Shown piece by piece: positions 8,182 through 17,479 of a DNA stretch of 64,000 nucleotides. Source of the DNA: Corynebacterium glyciniphilum AJ 3170 (lineage in GTDB: Bacteria > Actinomycetota > Actinomycetes > Mycobacteriales > Mycobacteriaceae); assembly GCF_000626675.1 (NCBI RefSeq), contig NZ_CP006842.1, positions 2,852,001 through 2,916,000 on the forward strand, read 5' to 3'. The position numbers were made by a program, and so were the translations under genes. Position 1 is the first letter of the stretch; each line of letters opens with the position of its first letter. The notes under the pieces were generated by a model that was not told where the DNA came from, made no database searches, and worked only from the letters and a program-made list of their open reading frames with translations.

Positions 8182-9465
8182 TCAGCGTCCCGGAATCGCG
8201 ATGCGCCCCTCGACCGCTGCCAGGCCAATGTCCGTACGGAAGTGGCCACCCGGCAACGAGATCTTGTCCAGCTCGTCGTAGGCGGCGGCGCGGGCGTCGT
8301 CCAGCGTCGCACCCTTACCGATCACATTGAGCACGCGTCCGCCGGCAGACACCAGCACCCCGTCCTTCTCCGCGACGCCTGCAGCACGGATTCCGCGGGC
8401 TTCATCCCCGGCGGCAACACCGGAGATCTCCACCCCGGTGACCGGAGACGCCGGGTAGTTCTCTGCGGCGAGCACAACCGTGACCGCATACCCGTCCTGC
8501 CATTCGAGCGGCGGGAGCTCATCCAACGTCCCGGTGGCCACCGCGTTGAGCACCCCACCCAGCGGGGTGGTCAGGAGATCCAGGACGGCCTGCGTCTCCG
8601 GGTCTCCGAAACGACAGTTGAACTCCACGACGGCAGGACCGTCCGCACCCCAGGCCAGCCCCGCGTACAACAGACCGGAGAACGGGCAGCCTTCCTTCAC
8701 CATCTGGGCAGCAACCGGGGCAACCACGTCATCGACGATGGTCTGCACACCGTTTTCCGGCAACCACGGCAACGGGGTGTAAGCACCCATGCCTCCGGTG
8801 TTCGGGCCCTCGTCATTGTCGCCGACACGCTTGTGGTCCTGGGCGGGGAGCAACGGAACCACGGTTTCGCCATCCACCAGGCAGAACAGTGAGACTTCGG
8901 GGCCGTCAAGGAAGCTCTCCAGCAGGACCGGATTCCCGGCGGCATGGACGTAGTGGACGTGCTCGAGAGCTGCGTCGCGCTCCGGAGTGACGACAACCCC
9001 TTTGCCGCCGGCCAGACCGTCGTCCTTGACGACCCAGGTAGGACCGAACCGGTCGATGGCCGCAGCAATGTCGTCCTCCGTGGCACCAGGAAGAATCGAC
9101 TCGGCATGGGCGGTCTTCACCCCCGCAGACGCCATGATCTCCTTGGCGAAGGCCTTGGACCCCTCGATCCGCGCCGCGGAGGCCGACGGCCCGAATACGG
9201 CCACACCTGCGTCACGGAGCGCATCCGCCACCCCGGCAACCAGGGGGATCTCTGGCCCGATGACGACCAGATCGGCCGACAGATCCCGGGCGAGGGCGAC
9301 GACAGCGTCTGCGTCGTCCCCCTTGATCCCGGGGTGAAGGGTGGCGACCCCGGCGAGACCGGGGTTACCGGGTGCGACGTGCACCTCACTGACCTCGGGA
9401 TCAGTGGACAGTGAGTAGGCCAGGGCGTGTTCGCGGGCTCCATTGCCGATGACGAGTGTGCGCAT
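8182..9465 (-). CDS. purD: Phosphoribosylamine-glycine ligase (GAR synthetase)
   Basis: A 427-residue monofunctional PurD, the usual bacterial length. N-terminal domain begins [16 protein letters not shown]; the ATP-grasp core contains [15 protein letters not shown] and [13 protein letters not shown]; the signature RFGDPETQ follows near residue 293, in [16 protein letters not shown]. It joins glycine to 5-phosphoribosylamine in the second step of purine synthesis. It is divergent from the HIT gene across only 32 bp, which hold a -10 element for each direction. Confidence 0.97.
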   Translation of the reverse strand: MRTLVIGNGAREHALAYSLSTDPEVSEVHVAPGNPGLAGVATLHPGIKGDDADAVVALARDLSADLVVIGPEIPLVAGVADALRDAGVAVFGPSASAARIEGSKAFAKEIMASAGVKTAHAESILPGATEDDIAAAIDRFGPTWVVKDDGLAGGKGVVVTPERDAALEHVHYVHAAGNPVLLESFLDGPEVSLFCLVDGETVVPLLPAQDHKRVGDNDEGPNTGGMGAYTPLPWLPENGVQTIVDDVVAPVAAQMVKEGCPFSGLLYAGLAWGADGPAVVEFNCRFGDPETQAVLDLLTTPLGGVLNAVATGTLDELPPLEWQDGYAVTVVLAAENYPASPVTGVEISGVAAGDEARGIRAAGVAEKDGVLVSAGGRVLNVIGKGATLDDARAAAYDELDKISLPGGHFRTDIGLAAVEGRIAIPGR

Positions 9466-9497
9466 GGCTGACCAGTTTAGCCGCTACCATCGACAGC
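9466..9497. promoter_or_regulatory. 32-bp divergent region with two leaderless-type promoters
   Basis: On the plus strand TACCAT (9485-9490) ends 7 nt before the HIT start ATG at 9498. On the minus strand TAAACT (9479-9474) ends 8 nt before the purD start at 9465. Both spacings put the transcription start at or next to the start codon, and neither gene has a visible ribosome-binding site. Confidence 0.6.
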
Positions 9498-9926
9498 ATG
9501 GCTTCCGTATTCAGCAGCATCATCTCCGGCGATCTCCCGGGCCGTTTCGTCTACCGGGACGACACCGTCGCCGCCTTCCTCACCATCGAACCTGTGGCCT
9601 ACGGCCACACGCTGGTCGTGCCGGTGGAGGAGGTCGACAAATGGACCGACCTGGACCCCTCTCTGTGGGCACACCTCAATGAGATCGCCCAGCATGTCGG
9701 CGCAGCGATCGTGGAGGAGTTCGACGTTCCCCGCGCCGGTTATCTGATCGCCGGTTTCGAGGTTCCGCACGCCCACATCCATGTCTTCCCTGCCTCGGAC
9801 ATGTCGGGGTACGACCTGTCGAACGCACTCGGCATGAACGACACCGACCCGGAGAAGATGGACGAGGCCGCCGAAAAGATCCGTTCGGGCCTGCGGTCCC
9901 GGGGAGTCGACGTTAGCAGCAGCTGA
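9498..9926 (+). CDS. HIT-family nucleotide-binding hydrolase
   Basis: A 142-residue protein with the histidine-triad motif PHAHIHVFP (H-x-H-x-H) near residues 94-102, and the family N-terminus SIISGDLPGRFVYRDD. HIT proteins hydrolyse phosphoramidate or dinucleotide bonds; the substrate here is unknown. The ATG at 9498 is preceded at 7 nt by TACCAT and has no ribosome-binding site, so a leaderless start is likely. Its stop shares a base with the next gene (TGATG), indicating a two-gene operon with the lipase-like hydrolase. Confidence 0.92.
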   Translation: MASVFSSIISGDLPGRFVYRDDTVAAFLTIEPVAYGHTLVVPVEEVDKWTDLDPSLWAHLNEIAQHVGAAIVEEFDVPRAGYLIAGFEVPHAHIHVFPASDMSGYDLSNALGMNDTDPEKMDEAAEKIRSGLRSRGVDVSSS

Positions 9927-10909
9927 TGGAGCAAGAGATCGAATCCATCGCCAAGGCGATCGCCGAGGCAGAGTCTGAGGCACAGCAGGTGCAGCAGGAA
10001 CAGTTCCAGGAAGCCCCCGGAAAGATGATCCTCAACCAGCTGTCGCAGTTCACCGACGGTGTGCGCAACACCCTGGAGTTTCCGTCGCGCCTGCTTCCTC
10101 GGACGCCGCAGCTGCCGGGTGGAACGACCACGCTGCCGATCGGCGCCCGTCAGTACACCGTCGGCTTCGTCGACGATCTGTGGCACGCACGCCCCACCGA
10201 GGAACGGCCGTACCCGGTGGTGCTGTTGCATGGAACGATCTCCTCGAAGAATGCGTGGCAGAACCTCGTCGTCTCCCTCCGGGACAAAGGGTGGGTGGTG
10301 TTCGCCCCGGACTACGGCATCCACGGCACGCAGGACGTCCTGACTTCGGCGCGGGACATTGCCGCCTACCTTGACCAGGTGCTCGCTGCCACCGGGGCAG
10401 AGAAAATCGACATCGTGGGGCACTCCCAGGGCGGACTGCTCGCGCGGTACTGGATCAATGAGATGGGTGGCGCGGACAAGGTCCATCACCTGGTCTCACT
10501 GTCCGCCCCGCACCATGGGACGACGGTCCGGGGGCTGCTCGCGTCAGTGATCACGGCCAGCGAGACGACAGTGCGCGTGGCGGAGGCGGTCGTCAGCAAG
10601 ATGATGGGTCCGGCCGGCATGCAGCAGGTCGTGGGGTCCCCCCTGATCGAGACGATGACGACCGGGCCTGAGACCCGACCAGGCATCCGGTATTCCTGCC
10701 TGGCGACGCGCAATGACACTACCGTCGTCCCGTTCGAGACCACGTTCCTGGAGCCGGATTCGGGGGACGGCCCCGGTGGCCCGGCACGGGTGTGGAACGC
10801 CTTTCTGCAGGATCACGGGGTGAGCCGGGTGCGTCACGATGAGATGCCTGCTCATCCGGAAGTGCAGGATCTTGTGGTGAAGATCCTCGAGGAAGGGTTG
10901 CGGGATTGA
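9926..10909 (+). CDS. Alpha/beta hydrolase, lipase/esterase-like
   Basis: A 327-residue protein. Residues 1-35 are Glu/Gln-rich and predicted helical, with no signal peptide. The hydrolase core has the oxyanion-hole motif VVLLHGT, the nucleophile elbow GHSQGG (Ser167) and a probable acid/His pair near the C-terminus (RNDTTVVP and LQDHGVSRVRHDEM). It resembles class-2 (EstA/LipB-like) triacylglycerol lipases, many of which are secreted; here export is not evident. It is coupled to the HIT gene. A shorter relative with the same GHSQGGLLA elbow lies at 15037. Confidence 0.85.
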   Translation: MEQEIESIAKAIAEAESEAQQVQQEQFQEAPGKMILNQLSQFTDGVRNTLEFPSRLLPRTPQLPGGTTTLPIGARQYTVGFVDDLWHARPTEERPYPVVLLHGTISSKNAWQNLVVSLRDKGWVVFAPDYGIHGTQDVLTSARDIAAYLDQVLAATGAEKIDIVGHSQGGLLARYWINEMGGADKVHHLVSLSAPHHGTTVRGLLASVITASETTVRVAEAVVSKMMGPAGMQQVVGSPLIETMTTGPETRPGIRYSCLATRNDTTVVPFETTFLEPDSGDGPGGPARVWNAFLQDHGVSRVRHDEMPAHPEVQDLVVKILEEGLRD

Positions 10910-11048
10910 GCGTCACTTCGCGGTAGCGCTCCCGCACCCCCGGCTTATGTTGGTCTGACACCCCTCTGACCGACGCAAGTGTGGGGTCTCAGGACGCGAA
11001 GCACTCCTCGGCGGTCCGCAACGTCGCAAAGCTTCCTCACCCACCCTT

Positions 11049-11098
11049 GCTTACTCGGTAAGTTACCGAGTAACGTTCTAAATACTTACCGAGTAAGC
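11049..11098. promoter_or_regulatory. Triple-site operator upstream of the PadR gene
   Basis: The 11-mer TTACTCGGTAA (11051-11061) is followed by its inverted copy TTACCGAGTAA at 11063-11073 and again at 11086-11096. The outer pair extends to a perfect 14-bp inverted repeat, GCTTACTCGGTAAG (11049-11062) with CTTACCGAGTAAGC (11085-11098). It ends 27 bp before the PadR start and overlaps a plausible promoter (TTGCTT at 11047). This is the expected site of autoregulation. Confidence 0.8.
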
Positions 11099-11125
11099 AA
11101 CACCTTCTCAGCCGAGGAAGACACC

Positions 11126-11677
11126 ATGTCCATCAAGTTCGCCCTGCTCAGCCTTTTAGCCGAGCAACCCAGGAGTGTCGGGAAGTTGAAGTCCGACTTC
11201 GAGACCCGCACGCGGGACACCTGGCCCGTCAACGTCGGACAGGTCTATCAGACGATCCAACGCCTCGCGCGGGACGGACTCATCGAAGTGACTGGCTCCG
11301 ACACCGGCGCATCAGGACGGCACACCGAGATCTACGCCGTCACCGACGCCGGCCGCTCCGAACTCACCACCTGGTGGCATTCCCCCGTCCTGCCACCCCC
11401 CAACGACCGGGATGACCTGGTGATCAAGACTGCCATGGCAGCGTCTACGACTGGAGGACTACCGGACGGCATGGACTTCGCGTCGGTGCTGCACAACCAG
11501 CGGCTGGCTGTCCTTGACGAACTGCGGGCACTCACCAGGAAGAAATCAGAAGTCCCTCCGTCCACTGCGGCCGACAGGCTGCAGCTCGAGCGCCGGATCT
11601 TCGATCTCGAATCCCAGGTCCGCTGGCTCGACCAGATAGAAGCTCTGCCACCTGCCACAGAAACCGAGGAGAACTGA
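11126..11677 (+). CDS. PadR-family transcriptional repressor
   Basis: A 183-residue protein. The N-terminal winged helix (MSIKFALLSLLAEQPRSV, then NVGQVYQTIQRLARDGLIEV and a YAVTDAGRSEL wing) is characteristic of PadR; the C-terminal half (residues about 95-175) is a helical dimerisation domain with coiled-coil character. The ATG at 11126 has a GAGGAAG ribosome-binding site. The stop is 4 bp before the ABC ATPase gene. With the inverted repeats upstream, it most likely represses its own operon until a toxic ligand binds. Confidence 0.93.
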   Translation: MSIKFALLSLLAEQPRSVGKLKSDFETRTRDTWPVNVGQVYQTIQRLARDGLIEVTGSDTGASGRHTEIYAVTDAGRSELTTWWHSPVLPPPNDRDDLVIKTAMAASTTGGLPDGMDFASVLHNQRLAVLDELRALTRKKSEVPPSTAADRLQLERRIFDLESQVRWLDQIEALPPATETEEN

Positions 11678-11681
11678 GACC

Positions 11682-12428
11682 ATGACACGCCCCAACAACA
11701 CCTCGCCCCTGTCTCCCCGGCGCCTGTCCGGCAACGAGTCCGAGGATGCGACAACGTCCGCCGCAGCTCTGCACCTCGACCAAGTCAGCAGGATCCACCA
11801 GGACGGCCCGACCACAGTGACCGCACTCGACCGCGTTACGCTGACCATCGAGCCTGGTGAGCTGGTTGCGGTGATGGGCCCGTCGGGGTCCGGAAAATCG
11901 ACGTTGCTCAACGTTGCCGGCACGCTGGACACCGCCAGCGATGGCCGCGTCCTCGTCGCCGGGGTGGATGTCTCGCACCTCTCCGCGCAGGCCCGCGCGG
12001 AGGTACGCCGCATCCATGTGGGCTACGTCTTCCAGGATTACAACCTGATCCCGACGCTTACGGTGGCGGAGAACGTCTCACTGCCGATGGAGCTCAACGG
12101 TACGAGGAGGAAAGACGCCCGCACCGCAGCACTCAACGCCCTGGAAGAGATTAGTCTCAGCGACCTTGCCGACCGATTCCCGTCGGAGGTCTCGGGCGGC
12201 CAACAGCAGCGCGTCGCCGTGGCACGGGCCCTTATCGGCGACAGGCACCTTTTCCTCGCCGATGAGCCCACCGGCGCCCTGGACTCGGTGACTGCCGAAT
12301 CCGTGATGTCGCTGCTACGAAACCGGGTTACTGACGGCGCCGCCGGGCTGTTGGTCACCCATGAGCCCCGCTTCGCCGCGTGGGCTGACCGCACCGTGCA
12401 CCTGCGCGACGGCCGGATCGTGGAGTGA
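11682..12428 (+). CDS. ABC transporter ATP-binding protein (MacB/LolD type)
   Basis: A 248-residue nucleotide-binding subunit. Walker A is GPSGSGKST (about residues 67-75), the signature is SGGQQQRVAVARAL and Walker B is HLFLADEPTGALDS. The last is the form typical of the MacB/LolD/FtsE-like family that pairs with FtsX-type permeases. The first 25 residues are a polar extension. It powers the permease encoded directly downstream, in the operon led by the PadR repressor. Confidence 0.95.
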   Translation: MTRPNNTSPLSPRRLSGNESEDATTSAAALHLDQVSRIHQDGPTTVTALDRVTLTIEPGELVAVMGPSGSGKSTLLNVAGTLDTASDGRVLVAGVDVSHLSAQARAEVRRIHVGYVFQDYNLIPTLTVAENVSLPMELNGTRRKDARTAALNALEEISLSDLADRFPSEVSGGQQQRVAVARALIGDRHLFLADEPTGALDSVTAESVMSLLRNRVTDGAAGLLVTHEPRFAAWADRTVHLRDGRIVE

Positions 12429-12433
12429 TCATC

Positions 12434-14956
12434 ATGTCGAACATCTTTTCCCGACTCCGGGTCGCTCTACGTCTCGCCCGGCGCGACCTGGCCGCCCACA
12501 AGATCCGCACCGTCGTCGCCCTGCTGCTCTTCGCTCTGCCGGTGTCGCTGGTGGTAGGTTTCGCGTCAATGGTCGAGGGGTACGACAGAAGCCACGTGAA
12601 CTCCTTGATCGGGCAAACGGGCCATGTCGTCCTCGAACGTGACCCCGCCACTCCATTGAACGACGAGGCCATCTCCGATCAGTTCAACGAGCTATCCGCC
12701 GCGATCGGTGATCTGGCGGACCAACTGTCGCCTGGGGTACGACAGCTCTCGGAATTCCGCCACGGCGACCGCGACGCCCAGATCGTGGTGACCAGTGCTG
12801 CAGACCCGGATACCGGGGACAGCACATTGGCCCCGGCTGGAACGGTGACACTCAACGACAGTGCCGCTTTCCTCATGGACGCCACCGAGGGAGACACGGT
12901 CAATGTCGACGGCGCCGAGCTTACTGTTCGCCTGGGCGCTGACTACCGAGGCCCGGTAGTGAATGCAGCCGACGTCCCGGTGAACTCCGGGGCTCAGGAG
13001 CTGAGCTGGTACTTCCCCGACGACTCCGCACTGGCCCAGGAGATAGTGAGCGCGCTGCACAATTCGCCCGAACGTCTCAGCACGGTGAGCATCTCCGGTC
13101 CAACCGGGTCAGGAGACTTTTCCTGGTCCCTGGCGGGTGCGGGAAGCACCGAGGTCAGTGCAGTGCTGACCGCACTCAGCGTGATTGTCCTCGGAGTACT
13201 CCTGGTCTCCGCCGTCATATCCCCTGTGTTCGCCGTGGCGGCGCGCCGTCAGCGTCGTGCAATGGGTCTGATGAGTGCCGTCGGCTCCGCACCCCGCGAC
13301 CTGCGACTGGTGATGCTGGCCGAGGGACTTGCCGTGGGCCTTCTCGGGGCTGTCGCCGGACTTATCCTCTCCACCGGTGTCGCCGCGACGCTGATCTCCC
13401 TCACCTATGAGCGAGGATTCCACTGGTCATGGTCCGCCGCGATCATCACTACCTTCGTCGCCCTGGCCTGCGGGGTGACGTCTGCCCTCGTGCCCGCGGT
13501 CCGGGCCGGCAGGGAAGATCCGGTCCAGGCACTCACCGACGGTGGAAGCATGCGGATGACCGGATTCCACGCCCGCATGCTGGCCGGCCCCGTAATCCTC
13601 AGCGTCGGGGTGTCGCTCATCATCCTCGGTGGCGCCGACTGGCAGATCTTCGGCATCGCGCTGTGCGGCACCGGCCTGATCCTCAGCAGTAGCCTGACAG
13701 TCTGGTTGATGTCGCAGGCAGGACGTTACCTCCCGACCTCAGGGCGTCTCGCCGTCCGGGACAGTCTCCGCAACCACCACCGCACGGTTCCGGCCGTCGC
13801 GGCGATAGCGGGAGTGACCTTCCTCGCCACTCTCGTGCTGAGCATCCCCAGCCACTTCTCACTCTCCACTCCCTACCGCGATGACGTCGCTGTCATGTCC
13901 ACCTACGAGGGTGGGAATGAGTCGCTCTACTCGGATGAGATCGACGCCGTTGCTGAGCGGATGAACGCCCGGTCACACCACACCCTTGCTGAGGTGACCG
14001 GAAGAACTCAGGACGGGGTGACCTACCAGGCAAGCCCACGGACATTCACGGACACCGCAGGGGAAAACTACTATCAGGAGTGGGTGGACATCCGTGCCAC
14101 CGACGGTGGAATGTTCGCCGCATTCGACGGTGCCGAACCTGCTGCTGTCCGCGAGGCCACGGAGGCACTCTCAGATGGCAAGGCCGTCGTGTCCGACCCC
14201 TCCCTAATAGAGGACGGGAGAACCGACATCGAGCTGCGCTCTTACGACCCCTACTACGGCCCCGTGGGAGACTACGTCGAGGAGGACGACACCGCGGAGC
14301 CCCAACCGGCCGACGAGACCTTATCGGTCCCTGCCGTCGTCGTGCCGGCGCTCGCCGGCACAGGGGCGCTGGACACCGTCGCCATCAGTCCGGAGACTGC
14401 CGCGTCACTGGACCTCGACGTTCGCTACCAGGGCACCGTGTTTCTCCTCGACGCCCCGGTATCCATGGTCGAGGCGGCCCTGGCGACGACGGGGCTTTGG
14501 CCAGTGAACTCACAGTTCGTCACCATCGACACTCCTGCCGTCGACGGTGAGCGGGCCCTGATGATCATCATTCCCGTCGCACTGAGCTGGATCCTCACCC
14601 TGGGCACTGTGTTGCTCGTTATCGTGCTGGCCGCCGCTGAGTCCCGACGTGACATCGCCACCATCACAGCTGTCGGCGCCGCTCCGGGACTGTTGCGCCG
14701 GTTCTCCGCCGCACAGGCGGTCTTCATCGCCCTGCCCGGTACGGTGATCGGTGTGGTAGTCGGCCTTCTCCCGAAGGTCAGTCAGACAGCACGTGACCTG
14801 TTGCAGAACTCACTGTTCTACACCGGCTTCCTCACGCCCTCCCAGTGGCTCGCACTCGGCCTGACCGCTGTGGTCGGTCCGGTTCTGGCCTGGATTGCCG
14901 GATCTGTCATCGGTGCGGTCACTTCCCGCGACCGCTCACCGGTCCGTCGGCGCTGA
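12434..14956 (+). CDS. FtsX/MacB-like ABC transporter permease
   Basis: An 840-residue membrane protein with two FtsX repeats. One N-terminal helix (residues about 18-45) precedes a large extracytoplasmic domain; three helices follow (about 260-365), then a second set: one helix at about 450, an external domain, and three C-terminal helices at about 715-830. Such permeases work by mechanotransmission rather than by a pore, often exporting peptides or lipoproteins or extruding drugs. ATG 12434 has GGAG 8 nt upstream; a GTG at 12425 overlapping the ATPase stop is the alternative. The PadR control suggests an inducible detoxification exporter. Confidence 0.92.
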   Translation: MSNIFSRLRVALRLARRDLAAHKIRTVVALLLFALPVSLVVGFASMVEGYDRSHVNSLIGQTGHVVLERDPATPLNDEAISDQFNELSAAIGDLADQLSPGVRQLSEFRHGDRDAQIVVTSAADPDTGDSTLAPAGTVTLNDSAAFLMDATEGDTVNVDGAELTVRLGADYRGPVVNAADVPVNSGAQELSWYFPDDSALAQEIVSALHNSPERLSTVSISGPTGSGDFSWSLAGAGSTEVSAVLTALSVIVLGVLLVSAVISPVFAVAARRQRRAMGLMSAVGSAPRDLRLVMLAEGLAVGLLGAVAGLILSTGVAATLISLTYERGFHWSWSAAIITTFVALACGVTSALVPAVRAGREDPVQALTDGGSMRMTGFHARMLAGPVILSVGVSLIILGGADWQIFGIALCGTGLILSSSLTVWLMSQAGRYLPTSGRLAVRDSLRNHHRTVPAVAAIAGVTFLATLVLSIPSHFSLSTPYRDDVAVMSTYEGGNESLYSDEIDAVAERMNARSHHTLAEVTGRTQDGVTYQASPRTFTDTAGENYYQEWVDIRATDGGMFAAFDGAEPAAVREATEALSDGKAVVSDPSLIEDGRTDIELRSYDPYYGPVGDYVEEDDTAEPQPADETLSVPAVVVPALAGTGALDTVAISPETAASLDLDVRYQGTVFLLDAPVSMVEAALATTGLWPVNSQFVTIDTPAVDGERALMIIIPVALSWILTLGTVLLVIVLAAAESRRDIATITAVGAAPGLLRRFSAAQAVFIALPGTVIGVVVGLLPKVSQTARDLLQNSLFYTGFLTPSQWLALGLTAVVGPVLAWIAGSVIGAVTSRDRSPVRRR

Positions 14957-14957
14957 C

Positions 14958-15008
14958 ACGTGCACTCCAGGTTGGTCCTGGAGCTCAGAACCAACCAGGA
15001 GTGCACGT
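14958..15008. terminator. Hairpin after the ABC exporter operon
   Basis: Arms 14958-14976 and 14990-15008 pair as 11 bp (ACGTGCACTCC), one mismatch, then 7 bp (GGTTGGT), around a 13-nt loop. It starts 2 bp after the permease stop and ends 29 bp before the next start codon. There is no T tract, so it may act as an attenuator or mRNA-stabilising stem rather than a simple terminator. Confidence 0.6.
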
Positions 15009-15036
15009 CCCAGCAGACCAGTGCGAAAATGGGACC

Positions 15037-15912
15037 ATGCGACAGACACGTCCACCACTCGTCGGCCGTCTCCTGGACCGGCTCCCGCAGCCAGCCTCTC
15101 CCTGGAGAGACACCGAGGACACCAGTACGACGGACGGGCACACCGGGATGCGGCCGATCGTCCTGGTGCACGGAACCGCCGGAAGCCGGGACAACTTCGA
15201 GAAGATCGTGCCCGTGCTCCGTGAAACCGGGCGCCCGGTCCTGTCCGTCTCCTACGGATACCGCGGTACCCGCGGGCTGCGCGGCTCACTCGACGAGGTC
15301 GTCGACCACCTTGCCGACATCACCGGACGTGTCGGTGCCGTCGATCTGGTCGGACATTCCCAGGGCGGACTCCTCGCGCTCGCCGCCACCGGGATCCTCG
15401 AGGACCGTACCGGTGGCAGCACCAACGACAACAACAACGCCGCCGTGGGCCACGTCATCGGCCTCGCAGCGGATTTCCGCGGGGTGGGACGACCGTGGTT
15501 CCGACCACCGGAGTCGCGAATACTTCACCGCGTCGACCAGGTTTTTCTACCCGCGCTCGCAGACCAGCTCGTCGGCTCTCCTGCGCTACGCGACGTCCTC
15601 GGGCATACTCTGCGGACGAATGTGCCGGTCACCCAGATCATCACCCGGGGAGACCGTATCGTTCCGGAGGCCCGTGCCCGCGCGCACGTTGCCCCGGACC
15701 CGTTGACCGGCCTCCCTGCCCATGCTGGCCCGGTGAAAGTGGTCACGATCCAGGACCGTCACCCGCACGCCCGGATCAGCCACGCGGTGATCCCCCATCA
15801 CCGTGTCGTCGGCATACTCATCGCCGAAGCCCTGACCGCGAATGTCACCCGCCCCAGGAATCGCGACCAGAGTCACGACCGGACGTCCGTCCGTCGTCCT
15901 CAGAATCCGTAG
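15037..15912 (+). CDS. Alpha/beta hydrolase (lipase-like)
   Basis: A 291-residue protein without a signal peptide. Core motifs: PIVLVHGTAGSRDNF (oxyanion loop), the nucleophile elbow GHSQGG, and a late ISHAVIPHH segment that may provide the catalytic His. It is related to the larger hydrolase at 9926 (both carry DLVGHSQGGLLA-like or DIVGHSQGGLLA elbows). The open frame reaches back to 14845 inside the permease gene, but similarity starts after ATG 15037. The C-terminus is Arg-rich and overlaps the end of convergent phoS by 68 bp. The substrate is unknown. Confidence 0.82.
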   Translation: MRQTRPPLVGRLLDRLPQPASPWRDTEDTSTTDGHTGMRPIVLVHGTAGSRDNFEKIVPVLRETGRPVLSVSYGYRGTRGLRGSLDEVVDHLADITGRVGAVDLVGHSQGGLLALAATGILEDRTGGSTNDNNNAAVGHVIGLAADFRGVGRPWFRPPESRILHRVDQVFLPALADQLVGSPALRDVLGHTLRTNVPVTQIITRGDRIVPEARARAHVAPDPLTGLPAHAGPVKVVTIQDRHPHARISHAVIPHHRVVGILIAEALTANVTRPRNRDQSHDRTSVRRPQNP

Positions 15913-17479
15913 CGTCATCAGGGGTGTCGGCCGCATCCGTCTCTGACTCAGCGGCGTCGGTGGACTCGGATTCCTCGTCCGGTTCCTCATCCTGCTCCTC
16001 GTCATCCCGCCACACCGGCAGCAGGATCCGGAAGGTCGTACCCTCGCCCAGTTCGCTCTCCACGGTGATCGTGCCGTTGTGTCGTTCGACCAGTCGCTTG
16101 ACGATGGACAGGCCCAGGCCCGATCCGCCCGAGGCCCGGGACCGTGACACATCCGCCCGGTAGAACCGTTCAAAAAGGTGCGGGACATCATCGGCGGAGA
16201 TGCCGTCGCCGTCATCGATGATCTCGACGGCGACCATGTCCTCGTCCGGGCGGCTCAGGCGGATCGTCACCGAGGCCTCCTCCCCGGCGTGCCGCATCGC
16301 GTTGGTCACGAGGTTGCCGACGACCTGGTGCAGGTGGGCACTGTCACCGATGGTCACCGGCACTGACCGGGTCTCATTACGCACGCTCACCGAGCGGCCC
16401 GGGAAACCGACCCGCGCGTTCTCCGCAGCGGAGAGGCACAGCTCCAACATGTCCACCGGATCCTCGCGCATCGGCCGTCCTTCGTCCATACGCACAAGAG
16501 TGAGCAGGTCCTCCACCAGCAGGCTCATTCGTCCTGCCTCGGCGGAGATCCTGTCGATGACCATGTCCGGGTTATCGGTGGCACCGGAACGGTACAGGTC
16601 GGCGTATCCGCGCACACTGGTCAGCGGAGTCCGTAGTTCGTGGGAGGCGTCGCCGATGAATCGGCGCATCGATGCCTCCGCCTCCCGTGCCTGGCGCTCC
16701 GAATCATTGACTGCGATGAACGCTCCCTGAATCTGCGCGAGCATCCGGTTCAGCGCGACCGACAGTCGTCCGACCTCTGTCTTCGGCGACCAGTTCGGGA
16801 CACGCTGGTCCAGATGACCACGGGCGATCCGCCCTGCGGTCTGTTCCACCTGGTAGAGCGGCTGCAGTGCGCGCCGGACGAGGAACAGGCTGGCCGCGGT
16901 GACAGAGGCGAGGATCAACAGGCTGATGACGATGAGCATCGTCGTCATGCCGCTCATGATCTTCGACTCACCGTCCATCGGCAGGGCGAAGACCGTGACG
17001 CCCCCGTCCTCGTTGGACACTGCTGCGGCACGCCAGGGAGCAGGCGACGCCGAGTAAGCCGACGCCGGGACGGTGACCGGGCGCGTCGGCTCGGTGATCG
17101 ACGAGACGTCCGGCAGGGAATCGTTGACGCTGTTGGGGCCGGTGGTCTGGCATGCGTCGCCCGGCAGGCCCCAGTACATCTTGGACGGCGGACGCTGCAG
17201 GCGCAGCTGGTCGTGGGACTGGTAGGTGTCACGGCACGGCGACTCGGTGATGCTCGTCGCCCAGGTCGCACTGTCCTGGAGCTGTTCATCGACCCGCTCG
17301 GTGAGGAACCGCTGCATCATGCCGGTCACCACGGTGCCTGACACGGCGAGCCCCAGTGCCGTGAGCACCGCGATGACCAGCACCAGAGACACCCGGAGCG
17401 GGTAGTGGGACAGAAAGACCCCCGGGTACTGTCGGCTCGCCCGGCGGGCGCCGGCTGTCATCCTGCCCGGACCTGCCAT
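15845..17479 (-). CDS. phoS: Two-component sensor histidine kinase (PhoS / mycobacterial PhoR-like)
   Basis: A 544-residue kinase with a membrane helix at about 26-50, an extracytoplasmic sensor to about 185, a second helix (TMLIVISLLILASVTAA), and a HAMP domain (RRALQPLYQVEQTAGRI). Next come the HisKA phosphoacceptor FIGDASHELRTPL and an HATPase domain with N box (LVTNAMRHA), DDGDGIS and GGSGLGLSIV. The start overlaps the phoR stop (TGATG). The pairing with a PhoP-like regulator in this neighbourhood matches C. glutamicum PhoS, linked to phosphate starvation. The C-terminal ~55 residues are an unusual Asp/Glu/Ser-rich tail beyond the catalytic domain. Confidence 0.92.
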   Translation of the reverse strand: MAGPGRMTAGARRASRQYPGVFLSHYPLRVSLVLVIAVLTALGLAVSGTVVTGMMQRFLTERVDEQLQDSATWATSITESPCRDTYQSHDQLRLQRPPSKMYWGLPGDACQTTGPNSVNDSLPDVSSITEPTRPVTVPASAYSASPAPWRAAAVSNEDGGVTVFALPMDGESKIMSGMTTMLIVISLLILASVTAASLFLVRRALQPLYQVEQTAGRIARGHLDQRVPNWSPKTEVGRLSVALNRMLAQIQGAFIAVNDSERQAREAEASMRRFIGDASHELRTPLTSVRGYADLYRSGATDNPDMVIDRISAEAGRMSLLVEDLLTLVRMDEGRPMREDPVDMLELCLSAAENARVGFPGRSVSVRNETRSVPVTIGDSAHLHQVVGNLVTNAMRHAGEEASVTIRLSRPDEDMVAVEIIDDGDGISADDVPHLFERFYRADVSRSRASGGSGLGLSIVKRLVERHNGTITVESELGEGTTFRILLPVWRDDEEQDEEPDEESESTDAAESETDAADTPDDATDSEDDGRTSGRDSGRDSWGG

